Notes under the pieces: generated by a model | The model's input: only the letters and a program-made list of their open reading frames with translations | Databases searched by the model: none | What the model was told of the DNA's origin: nothing | Part shown: piece by piece, positions 1 through 7,882 of the stretch | Position numbering within the stretch: the first letter of the stretch is position 1 | Layout: each line of letters opens with the position of its first letter | Origin: JAAYYM01 sp964483545 | GTDB lineage: Bacteria; Bacillota; Clostridia; Lachnospirales; Lachnospiraceae | Direction of reading: 5' to 3' | DNA length: 33,063 nucleotides | Assembly (NCBI GenBank): GCA_964483545.1 | Contig: CAZACC010000012.1 | Coordinates: 1-33,063 of the forward strand | Translations under genes and position numbers: made by a program

Positions 1-52
1 AAGGCGTGGGTCTGCAACACCCTGATCACCAGTTCAAATCTGGTTGGCACCT
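1..52 (+). tRNA. tRNA-Cys (GCA), 3' part
   Basis: The window opens inside a tRNA. An anticodon arm with loop CTGCAAC (anticodon GCA, Cys) is followed by a short variable loop, a perfect 5-bp T arm (ACCAG / CTGGT around TTCAAAT, 28-44), seven acceptor bases and discriminator T at 52. CCA is not encoded. The 5' half lies outside the window. The T-loop and acceptor are part of the 24-bp repeat used as attachment site, so the mobile element keeps the tRNA intact. Confidence 0.85.
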
Positions 53-56
53 CTTC
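33..56 (+). repeat. attL core, 24-bp direct repeat in the tRNA-Cys 3' end
   Basis: The 24 bases starting TTCAAATC and ending CCTCTTC recur identically at 8088-8111. They cover the T loop, the 3' T stem, the acceptor 3' strand and four bases beyond. The integrase stop codon (34-36, minus strand) lies inside this core. Confidence 0.92.
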
Positions 57-1347
57 GTGGAAATGCTCGGAACTGCACAATATTGTCGGTTTCGGGTGTT
101 TTTTTATACCCAATTTTAGATGTGTCCGCAATGTGTCCATTACCGTGAAGTGCCGATAAATACTGGCTTTTTGCATAATCTCTCTGATGTCTGCTGATGA
201 TGTCTCGTAAGTAGTGTTCTGTCATAGCCTGTGTTGTATGACCAAGAAAATACTGAATATCCCGAATAGGTACGTTGTTGATATATAACAGACTTGCATT
301 GAAGAATCTAATTTTATGACTACTGTGATAAAGTATTCCTGATTGTTTGCAATGCCTTTTTAATATTCTGTCAAAACAATCTGTACGAAATGGTTCTCCT
401 TCTACGGTAAATATATTGTCAGAATCAAAATTTAGTTTCTTCACTTCTTTGAGAACATCCAATGCTGTCTGTGTAAGCGGAATATACCGATTTCCTTTTG
501 CTGTATTTCCTTTAACAGCCTTCCGTTCTTGCTTTGATGTAATCTGTTGATGGATATAAACAGAATTATCAGCTTGAATATCATTCCAACATATTGCTTT
601 TATTTCACCTATCCTACATGGTAATTCCAGAGCAAATTGAATTGCATAATCATAAATACTTGGATTTTCTAATTTATTCATATGCTGTTTCAAAATGTTC
701 ATGTCCTCAAGATGAAAGACATTATCAGATTGGTCAGGTTGTGCGTACTTGTTACTTTGTATTTGAACATCCAAGGCTATGTTATGAACATCAATACGCA
801 TTCGTAATGCCTGCTTATACAAATGTGATAGCACAGTCTTAATGTTCCCAATATTTTGTTTACTCAAACCTTTATAATTATCTATAAAATCCTGCAAATC
901 AAAAATCTTTATCTTAAGAATGCTCATTTTCGCAAGACTACTTTTTGCAATATATTTCTCCCAAACTCTGCAATATTCTAGATAACTACAATCCGATATC
1001 GGAGTAACACCGATTATGTTAGGAGTAGTCGCCCATATTTTCCATCTATTAAACACCTTGTTTAAACTGTTACCGGTTTCAACGTCACCGTAGTTATAGA
1101 ACTTATATAACTTCTCATACAATCCCGATTCGGTTGTAGATGATATGGGTTTTCGTTTGTCTCCCACATATATAGTTGTTTTCCACCTCCCGTCAGCACA
1201 TTGAAATATTACATACTTGTGTATTTTTTGAACTTTATCTTTTATTGTGTTCACCCATACACTCTTAGCATCTGTTGCGGAGATTATACCATTTTCAATC
1301 AGAGCATTCAAGATATGATATTCTTTCTTAATAAACAAATTTATCAT
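34..1347 (-). CDS. Tyrosine site-specific integrase (tRNA-Cys type)
   Basis: This is a phage-type tyrosine recombinase that should insert and excise the island at the tRNA-Cys 3' end. In the 437-residue form, catalytic residues are Arg about 245 (PCRIGE), Lys about 284 (TAKGNR), His344/Arg347 (SHKIR), His370 (FLGHTT) and the nucleophile Tyr379 (TEHYL). The first 200 residues hold the arm-binding and core-binding (SAM-like) domains. The reading frame extends upstream to an ATG at 1389. The ATG at 1347 abuts GAAAGG, and a TTG at 1338 is better spaced from it, so the exact start is unsettled. The last five residues (GANQI) and the stop are encoded by the att core, so the C-terminus depends on which att sequence the gene is joined to. 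Confidence 0.92.
   Translation of the reverse strand: MINLFIKKEYHILNALIENGIISATDAKSVWVNTIKDKVQKIHKYVIFQCADGRWKTTIYVGDKRKPISSTTESGLYEKLYKFYNYGDVETGNSLNKVFNRWKIWATTPNIIGVTPISDCSYLEYCRVWEKYIAKSSLAKMSILKIKIFDLQDFIDNYKGLSKQNIGNIKTVLSHLYKQALRMRIDVHNIALDVQIQSNKYAQPDQSDNVFHLEDMNILKQHMNKLENPSIYDYAIQFALELPCRIGEIKAICWNDIQADNSVYIHQQITSKQERKAVKGNTAKGNRYIPLTQTALDVLKEVKKLNFDSDNIFTVEGEPFRTDCFDRILKRHCKQSGILYHSSHKIRFFNASLLYINNVPIRDIQYFLGHTTQAMTEHYLRDIISRHQRDYAKSQYLSALHGNGHIADTSKIGYKKTPETDNIVQFRAFPRRGANQI
65..105 (+). terminator. Terminator for tRNA-Cys, antisense inside the integrase gene
   Basis: A stem GCTCGGAAC (65-73) pairs with GTTTCGGGT (89-97) across a 15-nt loop and is followed by a T tract to 105. 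It lies 13 nt after the tRNA end and within the 3' coding part of the minus-strand integrase. The same geometry recurs at 8120-8160 with compensating base changes, which supports a functional RNA stem. Confidence 0.82.
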
Positions 1348-1389
1348 CCTTTCATTCTTTATACAAAGTATGAAAGAAATGAATTTCAT

Positions 1390-1746
1390 GCAGTATATTG
1401 TCTATTATCATCAAAAGTTATCGCTTCGTATTATCTCTCATAATTAGATTAACATTTATTGATATTAAGAGAAGAAAAGTTTAACCATCAAATTATCGCA
1501 GGAAAGTAGTTTATGATTCCTGAAGGGACTGTTTAAAGATTGTATAATCAAGTCCACAGTAACGCTGTCGGTTACTTCATCCAATGGTGAAGTAAACGGA
1601 CAGCAGAACAAAACCGATAATTTGACACCAAAAAGACACGGGGCAGTCTTTCCTAAAAAAGCTCTCTAAGGCTGCAATATAGCCAAAACTTAACAGCAAT
1701 GTTATCACAAACACTACAATATACAGATGAGAAAGAGAGGAAAAGT
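1390..1746. other. Gap between the two recombinase genes, possible coding remnant
   Basis: No intact gene was found here. A plus-strand frame from about 1556 to the TAA at 1667-1669 reads through 37 codons with ordinary composition (it includes TVTLSVTSSNGEVNG), but it has no start codon near its left end. It could be the tail of a deleted gene. A TATAAT at 1543-1548 lacks a good -35. I could not assign a family. Confidence 0.3.
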
Positions 1747-2604
1747 ATGAAAAATAAATCACTCAAATGGCAAGTTGAAACGGCACTTAAAGAATTGTGC
1801 CGATTCGGTGAGTCTAAATATAAAGCGAAAGTGAAAGGAAAGGTGGAAGGCATCTATTCGTATTCCACGTTTAATACATATAAAAAACAGGGAATACAAT
1901 TTACCAATTGGGCAAAGTCTAAGCATGGCTGTCGAACGCTTGATGAAACCAAAAAGTATATTCAAGAATATCTTAATGAGGGAAAAGACAGAGGACTCAG
2001 TGCTTGGACACTTAAAATGCAAGCAAGTGCAATAGCAAAAATATACCACTCCTCAATAATTGAATTACATTTGAAAACGCCACCAAGAAAACGACAGGAT
2101 ATTAAGCGGTCGCGAAATAAATGCAGTCATGACAAACATGTTTCTGACACATCAAACAGTACAATAATAAATTTCAGCAAAGCTACAGGGCTTCGTAGAC
2201 ATGAACTCATAAAGGTGACACCCGAAAATATAGAAATTACGAACGGAAAAGTGAGACTCATTAAAATCAAAGGCAAAGGCGGTAAAGTCCGGAGTGTTGA
2301 TATCATTCCAGCATATGCTGATTTTGTCGCATCATTTATCAATAGTGAACCCAATCAACCCATTTTTTGTAATGTATCAAGTAATATAGATATCCACGGG
2401 TATCGCGCAGAATATGCTTCCACACTTTACTCGTTGATAGCAAGACCGCTAGAGACATTATCACGTTCGCAGAAATACTATTGTCGTGGTGACCAAAAAG
2501 ATATATATGACAAAAAGGCAATGTTATATGTATCACGGCAATTGGGGCATAATCGTATCAATGTAATTGCAAGTAACTACTTATGGCAGGTGAAAAATGA
2601 CTAA
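1747..2604 (+). CDS. Second tyrosine recombinase/integrase family protein
   Basis: This 285-residue protein has the tyrosine recombinase signature: Arg150 (TGLRRHEL), a Lys in KGKGGKVR (about 175-182), His217-x-x-Arg220 (IHGYR), His268 (LGHNR) and Tyr278 (SNYL). An N-terminal SAM-like core-binding domain covers about residues 1-110. ATG 1747 is chosen because AGAGAGGAAAAGT precedes it; the longer frame from 1699 has no such site. It is unlike the 437-residue integrase and reads the other way, away from the tRNA. Its target is unknown: it could resolve dimers, drive a nested element, or be a relic of a second insertion. All catalytic residues appear present. Confidence 0.85.
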   Translation: MKNKSLKWQVETALKELCRFGESKYKAKVKGKVEGIYSYSTFNTYKKQGIQFTNWAKSKHGCRTLDETKKYIQEYLNEGKDRGLSAWTLKMQASAIAKIYHSSIIELHLKTPPRKRQDIKRSRNKCSHDKHVSDTSNSTIINFSKATGLRRHELIKVTPENIEITNGKVRLIKIKGKGGKVRSVDIIPAYADFVASFINSEPNQPIFCNVSSNIDIHGYRAEYASTLYSLIARPLETLSRSQKYYCRGDQKDIYDKKAMLYVSRQLGHNRINVIASNYLWQVKND

Positions 2605-2632
2605 GAGACAGGCATTCTGTCTCTTAGTCATT
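2596..2632 (+). terminator. Perfect 16-bp hairpin over the recombinase stop codon
   Basis: AATGACTAAGAGACAG (2596-2611) and its exact complement (2617-2632) flank a 5-nt loop. The TAA stop sits in the left arm. There is no U tract after it (AAGGG follows), so it is either an atypical terminator, an mRNA 3' stabiliser, or a DNA-level palindrome. It lies between convergent genes. Confidence 0.6.
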
Positions 2633-2693
2633 AAGGGAATTACTGAGATAACTTTACATTTATAAAGTAACCCTATTTTTTAATGAATGATAT

Positions 2694-5570
2694 TTATTTT
2701 TTGGTATTCTTTTTACTCTTTCTTTTTACCAAGGCGATAATACCCATTCCTGCAATACCCACACCGATTCCAATCGGGATAACGGGTACGTTGTTCTTTT
2801 CCTCTTGTTTAAGGTTTTGTGTGATTGGTTGTTCTTCTTTTGTTGATGTATAGGTATCTTCTGGTACTACGGATGTTCTTTTAATTTCGTATTCTATATA
2901 TTCTGTATCATCCGTTATATTTGATGCTGTTTGTTCATTATCTTTTGTAACAACTTCTGCAAAAATATATTGTTCGCCGTAAGCTGCAGGTGCTACACCC
3001 CTTACCACTCCGATGACATTATATACATGTGGAAAATCATTATTTAAATACTCTATCGTATACATATCGGATGTGATATTGGTATCCATCGGGATTGCTT
3101 GCGGAGTAACTGGTATTCCATTATAATATTGAACCGGAATTTCCTTAAATGCAATTTTTGATATGTCAATCGCATTATTTTTATGACTGTTATTGTTACT
3201 GCTGTTACTGTTATTACTGTTACTGTTATTGCTATTTTTTTCATTATGATTATTACTGTTGTTACTATTGTTACTGTTGTTGTTGCTGTTATTATGATTG
3301 CTATGATTGTTATCTCTTGCTACAACAATAGGCGGTTCCGTTTGTTGATTATTTTTTGGGTCCTCTTTCTTTTGTGGCGTATTGTTCTTTGGTTCTGGTT
3401 CTTTTGATACTGGCTTCTCTTTTTTATCTTCTTTTAATGTCATAGAAGATACTAAGGTTCCTGTATACAGCTTTAATGCGGGAACAGGCTTTGCGGTTAT
3501 ATCTACTTTTCCGTTACCTGTATGATTGTAATTGATTGATAATTGTTCTGTTGTTAACTTATAAGGCTTATTTCCTATCGTAGTTCCTGTGACACTGATT
3601 TTGTAGTCTTTATTATCGTTTACCGTTTGATTCGAGTCATATTCTACTTTACCTTTGCTGATATCAATCGGGGATACTATAACACTTACTTTTTTGTTGT
3701 ATCCGGATGGATTGGTTAATGTTATGGTGGTTGTTCCAATCATGTTTGCAGTGACCTTTCCGTTCCAATCTACCGCTGCAATATTGGAATTGGAAGTTTC
3801 ATAGCTGATAGATTCTTTACTGGTCGCATTGAGTGAATAGGTATCACTATAATTGATTGTAATTCTATCATTTGGAACATTAATCGGCTCTAATACTGGT
3901 TGTGGAGTCGGTGTTGGATTGGGTGTCGGTGTTACTAATGGTGTAGGGGTCGGTTGAATCGGGGTAGGAATTACCGTTGGGGTCGGGGTTACTGTTGGAG
4001 TTGGGGTTACTATCGGAGTTGGCTCAACTGGCGTTGGAGTTATTTCCGGGGTTGGGGTCGGCTCAGTCGGAGTAGGGGTTACTGTTGGGGTCGGAGTTAC
4101 TTCCGGTGTCGGAGTCGGTTCAACTGGGGTCGGGGTTACTTCCGGGGTTGGAGTTGGCGTTGGTTCTTCCTCGATTGGCGTATTTGTCGGAGCATTGGTG
4201 GTATACGCTTTTAATGCATAATTCATTCCTTCTCCGTCAATTTCGTCCTTCCATATTCCATTTTCACGATATAAAGATTGTCCACGTTCTATTGAATTGG
4301 TTACTTGTATTATACCTTGATAACTGAAGCTATCTTCTGCGTCGTGACGGGTTTTAATTGACTGTAAAACCATTCCTGTATTTGTAGAAAATACGATTGC
4401 ATATCTTTCATTTTTTTTAAGTCTTACTTCTTTTGGAAGTGGATAAATATTGTATCCTACTCCCATTTTATTGGTAACTTCTATTGGAACGTCTAATGCA
4501 GGAATTCCGCTTGTAGGGTTTGTTTCGTCTTGTATATTTGTATATATTTGTATATTCCCGTTTCCATTTGGCCAATTACTATAATTCTCGTATCCAAGCT
4601 TTATTGCGGTGATAAGTTCGTCTGTCGTATCATCTGCATATTTCGTCTGATATACATTGGCTAATTGATTACAGTTATGAGTATATTTCCTACTATTATC
4701 TATTCCATTATGCTGATACAGATTATCAAATTCATAATCTGTTGATACTTCATACACTGTTAAATCTCTAATGTCTGTTTCATATGAAATCCATATAAAA
4801 CTCGTTATTTTACCACTATCATAGTGATATGCAGGATTACTGTCTTTAATCAGCCATGCTCCGGGATTCTGGGGCGTTGTATCAATGCCGTCATCCCATT
4901 CTTTTCCGAGTAATTCTACTGGAAAATCATCATCATAGCCTACAATGCAAACCCCATGTGATGTGTTTTTCTTTTGACTACATTCCTCAGTTGTATTTAA
5001 TCCAACTAATAATGGTTCTTCATTGTCTGTATTGGTATATATTTTTCTATTGTAATCTACATCGGTACCAATTTTTACAGCACCATATTCTAACAACTTT
5101 TCTTTTATTATTGCTGTTTTCATTTCAGTTGTATCGTCGTCTTTAAAATCTATATGTTGATACGTTATATCACAATTATTATTATTATAAGTACCGTTAG
5201 TTAATATACCTAATGATTCGCAATAACTTCCACCCTCATTACTGATTCTAAAATAACTGTCTCCTTCTACTGTATTATTCATTAATGAAAGAAATTCGTC
5301 CTCTGAAAATTGTTCTGTATTACCCATTAAACCTGCTTTAATAGCAGCGGTCTCTAAAGCTGCTGTCTGTGAATATAACCAACAGGTTCCACCTTTTTGT
5401 TTTTTTCCCTCAGTTACCCAACCATTATCCCTTGCATCAAAATTAGGGACGATGGTGGTATCTTCGTCCACGTAATATTCCATTCCAAAGGCAGAGACAG
5501 GATTAATTGATAAAGATAGAATTCCTGAAATCAAAAAGCAAATGACTAAGCAGTTAACACTTCTTTTCAT
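2694..5570 (-). CDS. Membrane-anchored surface protein with C1 (papain-fold) peptidase domain
   Basis: This 958-residue exported protein has a signal peptide (residues 1-27, cut near VSA-FG). A papain-like C1 domain follows: Cys63 in KGGTCW, His205 in NTSHGVCIVGYDDD and Asn245 in WLIKDSN, the full Cys-His-Asn triad. A beta-rich 'lectin-like' segment of the kind paired with clostridial C1 peptidases reaches about residue 455. Next come a Pro-Thr repeat wall-spanning linker (about 458-560), a Big_2-like Ig fold (about 561-636), an Asn/Ser/His-rich linker (about 741-800) and a C-terminal membrane helix with a Lys-rich tail (about 933-958). No LPxTG is seen. ATG 5570 is chosen over upstream ATGs because AAGGGGG precedes it and a signal peptide follows. 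The leader looks like a c-di-GMP riboswitch. A decayed paralogue lies at 6788-7366. Substrate unknown; maturation of surface proteins or host-glycan contact are possibilities. Confidence 0.88.
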   Translation of the reverse strand: MKRSVNCLVICFLISGILSLSINPVSAFGMEYYVDEDTTIVPNFDARDNGWVTEGKKQKGGTCWLYSQTAALETAAIKAGLMGNTEQFSEDEFLSLMNNTVEGDSYFRISNEGGSYCESLGILTNGTYNNNNCDITYQHIDFKDDDTTEMKTAIIKEKLLEYGAVKIGTDVDYNRKIYTNTDNEEPLLVGLNTTEECSQKKNTSHGVCIVGYDDDFPVELLGKEWDDGIDTTPQNPGAWLIKDSNPAYHYDSGKITSFIWISYETDIRDLTVYEVSTDYEFDNLYQHNGIDNSRKYTHNCNQLANVYQTKYADDTTDELITAIKLGYENYSNWPNGNGNIQIYTNIQDETNPTSGIPALDVPIEVTNKMGVGYNIYPLPKEVRLKKNERYAIVFSTNTGMVLQSIKTRHDAEDSFSYQGIIQVTNSIERGQSLYRENGIWKDEIDGEGMNYALKAYTTNAPTNTPIEEEPTPTPTPEVTPTPVEPTPTPEVTPTPTVTPTPTEPTPTPEITPTPVEPTPIVTPTPTVTPTPTVIPTPIQPTPTPLVTPTPNPTPTPQPVLEPINVPNDRITINYSDTYSLNATSKESISYETSNSNIAAVDWNGKVTANMIGTTTITLTNPSGYNKKVSVIVSPIDISKGKVEYDSNQTVNDNKDYKISVTGTTIGNKPYKLTTEQLSINYNHTGNGKVDITAKPVPALKLYTGTLVSSMTLKEDKKEKPVSKEPEPKNNTPQKKEDPKNNQQTEPPIVVARDNNHSNHNNSNNNSNNSNNSNNHNEKNSNNSNSNNSNSSNNNSHKNNAIDISKIAFKEIPVQYYNGIPVTPQAIPMDTNITSDMYTIEYLNNDFPHVYNVIGVVRGVAPAAYGEQYIFAEVVTKDNEQTASNITDDTEYIEYEIKRTSVVPEDTYTSTKEEQPITQNLKQEEKNNVPVIPIGIGVGIAGMGIIALVKRKSKKNTKK
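3170..3345 (-). repeat. Asn/Ser/His-rich low-complexity tract in the surface protein
   Basis: Runs of AAC/AAT and AGT/AGC codons encode about 50 residues of Asn, Ser and His. The tract is a probable flexible extracellular spacer and is prone to length change by slippage. Long frames on the opposite strand here are artefacts of the repeat. Confidence 0.8.
3890..4195 (-). repeat. Pro-Thr (PTPTP) repeat tract in the surface protein
   Basis: About 100 residues of PTPTPEVTPTPVEP-like units form a proline-rich wall-spanning stalk between the peptidase part and the Ig-like domain. At DNA level this is an imperfect G(G/T)(A/G/T)GT(C/T)GG array on the plus strand. The same unit type survives in the decayed copy near 7165-7240. 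Confidence 0.85.
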
Positions 5571-5611
5571 CTTAATCCCCCTTCCATTTTGAAAACGAAA
5601 AATTCGCAGTT

Positions 5612-5697
5612 GCAAATTATAGATGAAACTGTCTGACATTTCGTATGAAGATGTCCCTATAGCTTTGCATTGCAGACTTTTGTCTGTTTTGATTTGG
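5612..5697 (-). promoter_or_regulatory. Candidate c-di-GMP-I (GEMM-I) riboswitch in the surface-protein leader
   Basis: On the minus strand the leader holds a hairpin CAGAC-AAAA-GTCTG, then AATGCAAAGCTATAGGGAC, which closely matches the GEMM-I core (ACGCAAAGC followed by a GGG-type stem). Next come a second stem (GACAT...ATGTC), then CAGACAGTTTC, resembling the conserved 3' strand CAGCC-x-GTTACC. Flanking AAAC/GTTT and CAAAT/ATTTG can close P1. It begins just downstream of a good promoter and ends about 40 nt before the start codon. The match was made by eye. The usual GGCAAACC element is only partly kept, so a diverged aptamer is possible. No strong terminator hairpin is visible in the platform. 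Confidence 0.55.
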
Positions 5698-5720
5698 ATT
5701 ATATTAGAAATAATATACAT

Positions 5721-5749
5721 ATTATAAATGACAAAATGGAAAAAAGCAA
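5721..5749 (-). promoter_or_regulatory. Promoter of the surface-protein gene
   Basis: TTGCTT (5749-5744) and TATAAT (5726-5721) with a 17-bp spacer lie on the minus strand. A start near 5714 would put the whole riboswitch-like element in the transcript. A second TATAAT at 5703-5698 lacks a good -35. Confidence 0.6.
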
Positions 5750-5819
5750 CAGTATCCTCATAATTGTGAGGATTGTCGCAAATGTGAGTACATATTATCA
5801 TTAAGCGAAGGTGATTGCA

Positions 5820-6020
5820 ATGATTGTATATACTCCCCTATGGAATATGCTGAGAGATAAAGATATATCAACATATAAATTAGAGCATACATTTGGTATG
5901 TCAAAATCAATGATATATAAGTTACGTCACAATCAGAGTATAACAATGCATACACTGAACCAATTATGTCTAATGTTTGACTGTGACGTTCATGAGATAA
6001 TTGAATACATTGAAGACTAA
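5820..6020 (+). CDS. Small Cro/CI-type HTH regulator
   Basis: This 66-residue protein is made almost only of an HTH_3-like fold: 'TYKLEHTFGMSKSMIYKLRH' covers the turn and recognition helix, and the tail 'LNQLCLMFDCDVHEIIEYI' is the typical C-terminal helix of YozG-like single-domain regulators. ATG 5820 is preferred over the GTG at 5811 because GAAGGTG sits 6 nt before it. It is divergent from the surface-protein gene, with about 70 bp between its start and that promoter, so it may control the promoter or the island's own expression. Followed by its own terminator. Confidence 0.85.
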   Translation: MIVYTPLWNMLRDKDISTYKLEHTFGMSKSMIYKLRHNQSITMHTLNQLCLMFDCDVHEIIEYIED

Positions 6021-6050
6021 AGCAGGAGGATAGATAAACCTGCTTTTTTA
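6020..6050 (+). terminator. Rho-independent terminator after the HTH gene
   Basis: AAGCAGG (6020-6026) pairs with CCTGCTT (6039-6045), followed by a run of T. It sits directly after the stop codon. Confidence 0.82.
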
Positions 6051-6058
6051 TAGAAAGA

Positions 6059-6367
6059 TTATTTTATATTTTTTACTCTATTTTTTCTGTTTTGTTGTTT
6101 TATATCATGTTGTTTTTTTTCTTCTTCTTTTCTTTCAACAAAGGCTAACATTTCATCTACAAATTCATCTACCATATTATTCATATAATTGGCTTTGAGT
6201 GGATTATCTTCTTGTATAATTCCACATATATAAGCGACAGCCTCGCCGAACCCTCGATGTTCTGGAGGGATTGAGTCTCTTCGACTATTTGCTAATTCAC
6301 GTTCCATTCTTCTTTTTCGTTCTAATTCTGTTTCGTAATTTTCAAATTCTATAATGTTATTTTCCAT
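6059..6367 (-). CDS. Hypothetical 102-residue charged protein
   Basis: I do not recognise a family. The protein is strongly charged: an acidic/basic N-terminus (ENYETELERKRRMEREL), a middle part 'GFGEAVAYICGIIQEDNP' that may pack as a helix, and a Lys/Glu-rich C-terminus likely to be coiled coil. There is no signal peptide or membrane segment. AGGGGG lies upstream of ATG 6367 with 9 nt between. It lies downstream of the 58-residue gene, with a terminator hairpin between them. Likely an island accessory protein. Confidence 0.7.
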   Translation of the reverse strand: MENNIIEFENYETELERKRRMERELANSRRDSIPPEHRGFGEAVAYICGIIQEDNPLKANYMNNMVDEFVDEMLAFVERKEEEKKQHDIKQQNRKNRVKNIK

Positions 6368-6385
6368 ATTTGATATCCCCCTGTT

Positions 6386-6420
6386 TAAAAAGAAAACGCA
6401 AGACCTTTACAGTTCTTGCG
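6386..6420 (-). terminator. Terminator between the 58- and 102-residue genes
   Basis: On the minus strand CGCAAGA (6420-6414) pairs with TCTTGCG (6403-6397) and is followed by TTTTCTTTTT. It would end or attenuate transcription from the 58-residue gene before the 102-residue gene. Confidence 0.75.
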
Positions 6421-6432
6421 CTTATTTATTGA

Positions 6433-6609
6433 TTAACTACATCTTCTCACTCGATTAAGCTGAACAGATGTTTTCATAACTTCCATGTATTTATCGACTT
6501 CCGCATCATTGATGTTGCTATTAATTTTTCTTTCCATTTTATCTATGTCAAATTTTTCAACTTCTGCAATGTTCTTTTTGATTTCTTCAAATAATTTTTT
6601 TCTATCCAT
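6433..6609 (-). CDS. Small 58-residue helical protein
   Basis: The protein starts MDRKKLFEEIKKNIAEVEKF and ends QLNRVRRCS. It has GGAG 8 nt before ATG 6609 and a promoter-like extended -10 about 55 nt upstream. It is predicted by eye to be mostly helical, acidic first and basic at the end. No family recognised. Its ribosome binding site, codon use and flanking promoter and terminator make it a credible gene although it is short. Confidence 0.65.
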   Translation of the reverse strand: MDRKKLFEEIKKNIAEVEKFDIDKMERKINSNINDAEVDKYMEVMKTSVQLNRVRRCS

Positions 6610-6663
6610 ATGATTTCTCCTTTTTTTGTTTAATATTTTTGGGACTTTTCCTTTAACAATTGT

Positions 6664-6672
6664 ATTATATCA
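6664..6672 (-). promoter_or_regulatory. Extended -10 promoter of the 58-residue gene
   Basis: The minus strand reads TGATATAAT (TG-n-TATAAT, 6672-6664), with no clear -35. It lies about 55 nt upstream of ATG 6609. Confidence 0.45.
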
Positions 6673-6787
6673 CATGAGACCCGTTTTCACCTAATCATTA
6701 TATAGAAATACGTCACCTCTTTAAAGCGTTAAATAATTCATCTTTTTATGATGACCTCAGTATTGTATTATATGGAATTGACTACTT

Positions 6788-7366
6788 ATGCTTGATACAT
6801 CTATTTCTTTCTGCATTGATAATTGTTTTGCTGTTAACATATATGACTTATTACCTATTGCGTTTTCTATAACGCTTATTTATATAGTTTTATCTTTGTA
6901 TACCGTTTGATTCTTATCATATTCTATTGTACTTACTGAAAGCTGTCAGTAATACTGTAACACTTACCTTTTACTATAACCGGATGGAATGTTCATTGTT
7001 ATGATTGCAGTTCCAACTAAATTTCTGGAAACACTTCCTTTCCCGTCTGCTACTGCAACATTAGAATTTGAAATCTTATGACTAATAGGTATCTTTGCTG
7101 GTTGCTTTGAGTTCATATGTATTAGTATTATTGATAGTGATTTATTGATTCTAATACCGATTGTAGAGTTGGGATTGGAGTTGGTGTTACTGCCGGCTCA
7201 GTCGGAGTCGTTGTTACTGTTGGGATTAGTTCAGTCTATGGAAGTATCAGTGGAAACGTTTGTTGTGAAAGTCCTTTAAGGAATTTTCTATTTATATTTT
7301 TAGCATTACTTAATGTTTAGTAAATCAAATTTTGTTTTTTACGATATCCCATCCTCCCCCTGCATT
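6788..7366 (-). pseudogene. Decayed, internally deleted copy of the C1-peptidase surface protein gene
   Basis: Positions about 6788-7240 align along their length with 3530-4100 of the intact gene: the same order of the 'TACCGTTTGATTC' block, the Big_2-coding block and the Pro-Thr stalk (GGAGTTGGTGTTACTG...), with many substitutions and small indels. Near 7366 a leader with GGGGGAGG and an ATG gives only MGYRKKQNLIY before a stop, matching the intact gene's ribosome-binding region and a start. The peptidase part is gone. No long frame survives. Confidence 0.75.
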
Positions 7367-7369
7367 TTT

Positions 7370-7880
7370 CAAAATGAGGAATTGCTTATTTTGAAATTTG
7401 CATTGGGACTACGCTTCTAATTTGAGTTAATAAATTAACGGTCAAGGTCTGCCATAAAACACCGTAGATAATCACTTCGTTCGCGCATTCCCCCTCTTAC
7501 CAATTCCGTAAGCGACAGGACGGTTTTATTTGTCTTTTAGTTTTTCTGAATTTCCAATCAGATTGCGGGTTGTGCTATCAAACCCAAAGTCTAGCGGTTA
7601 GTGGCATAAGCTTACCCGGCACTCTCTAACAGTGATTCCTCCGTAGACTATATGGCATGATTAATGCGTTCCTCATACGAAAAGGTTGTTTTAGGGTGAT
7701 ATCCTTTCAACACCACTTTGTTATTTTCCAACAAAGATTCTTTCTGTAATTCAATTTTATGTGACTGATATAATTATGAAAGAAATTGTTTTCAACGGTT
7801 TATTTTTTCGTTTTTTATATAATTTATCATAATTAATATGTCTAAATTAATTAAATATTTTAATCAAGGAGTATTAAAAA
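7370..7880. other. Non-coding or degraded DNA at the right end of the island
   Basis: No intact gene seen. On the minus strand a stretch ending at the TAG at 7648-7650 reads 38 codons without a start (contains ENNKVVLKGYHPKTTFSYEE) and looks like the tail or a piece of a lost gene. Another short frame starts MRERSDYLRCFMADLDR near 7487. The stretch 7560-7650 is rich in short stems and less AT-rich than its surroundings, so a structured RNA is possible. No family recognised. Confidence 0.3.
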
Positions 7881-7882
7881 TT

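Noticed and set aside
3149..4327. Long plus-strand frames rich in Tyr/Cys or Trp/Gly/Arg opposite the surface-protein gene
   Set aside because: They are shadows of Asn/Ser and Pro-Thr repeat codons; no ribosome sites, and composition is absurd for proteins.
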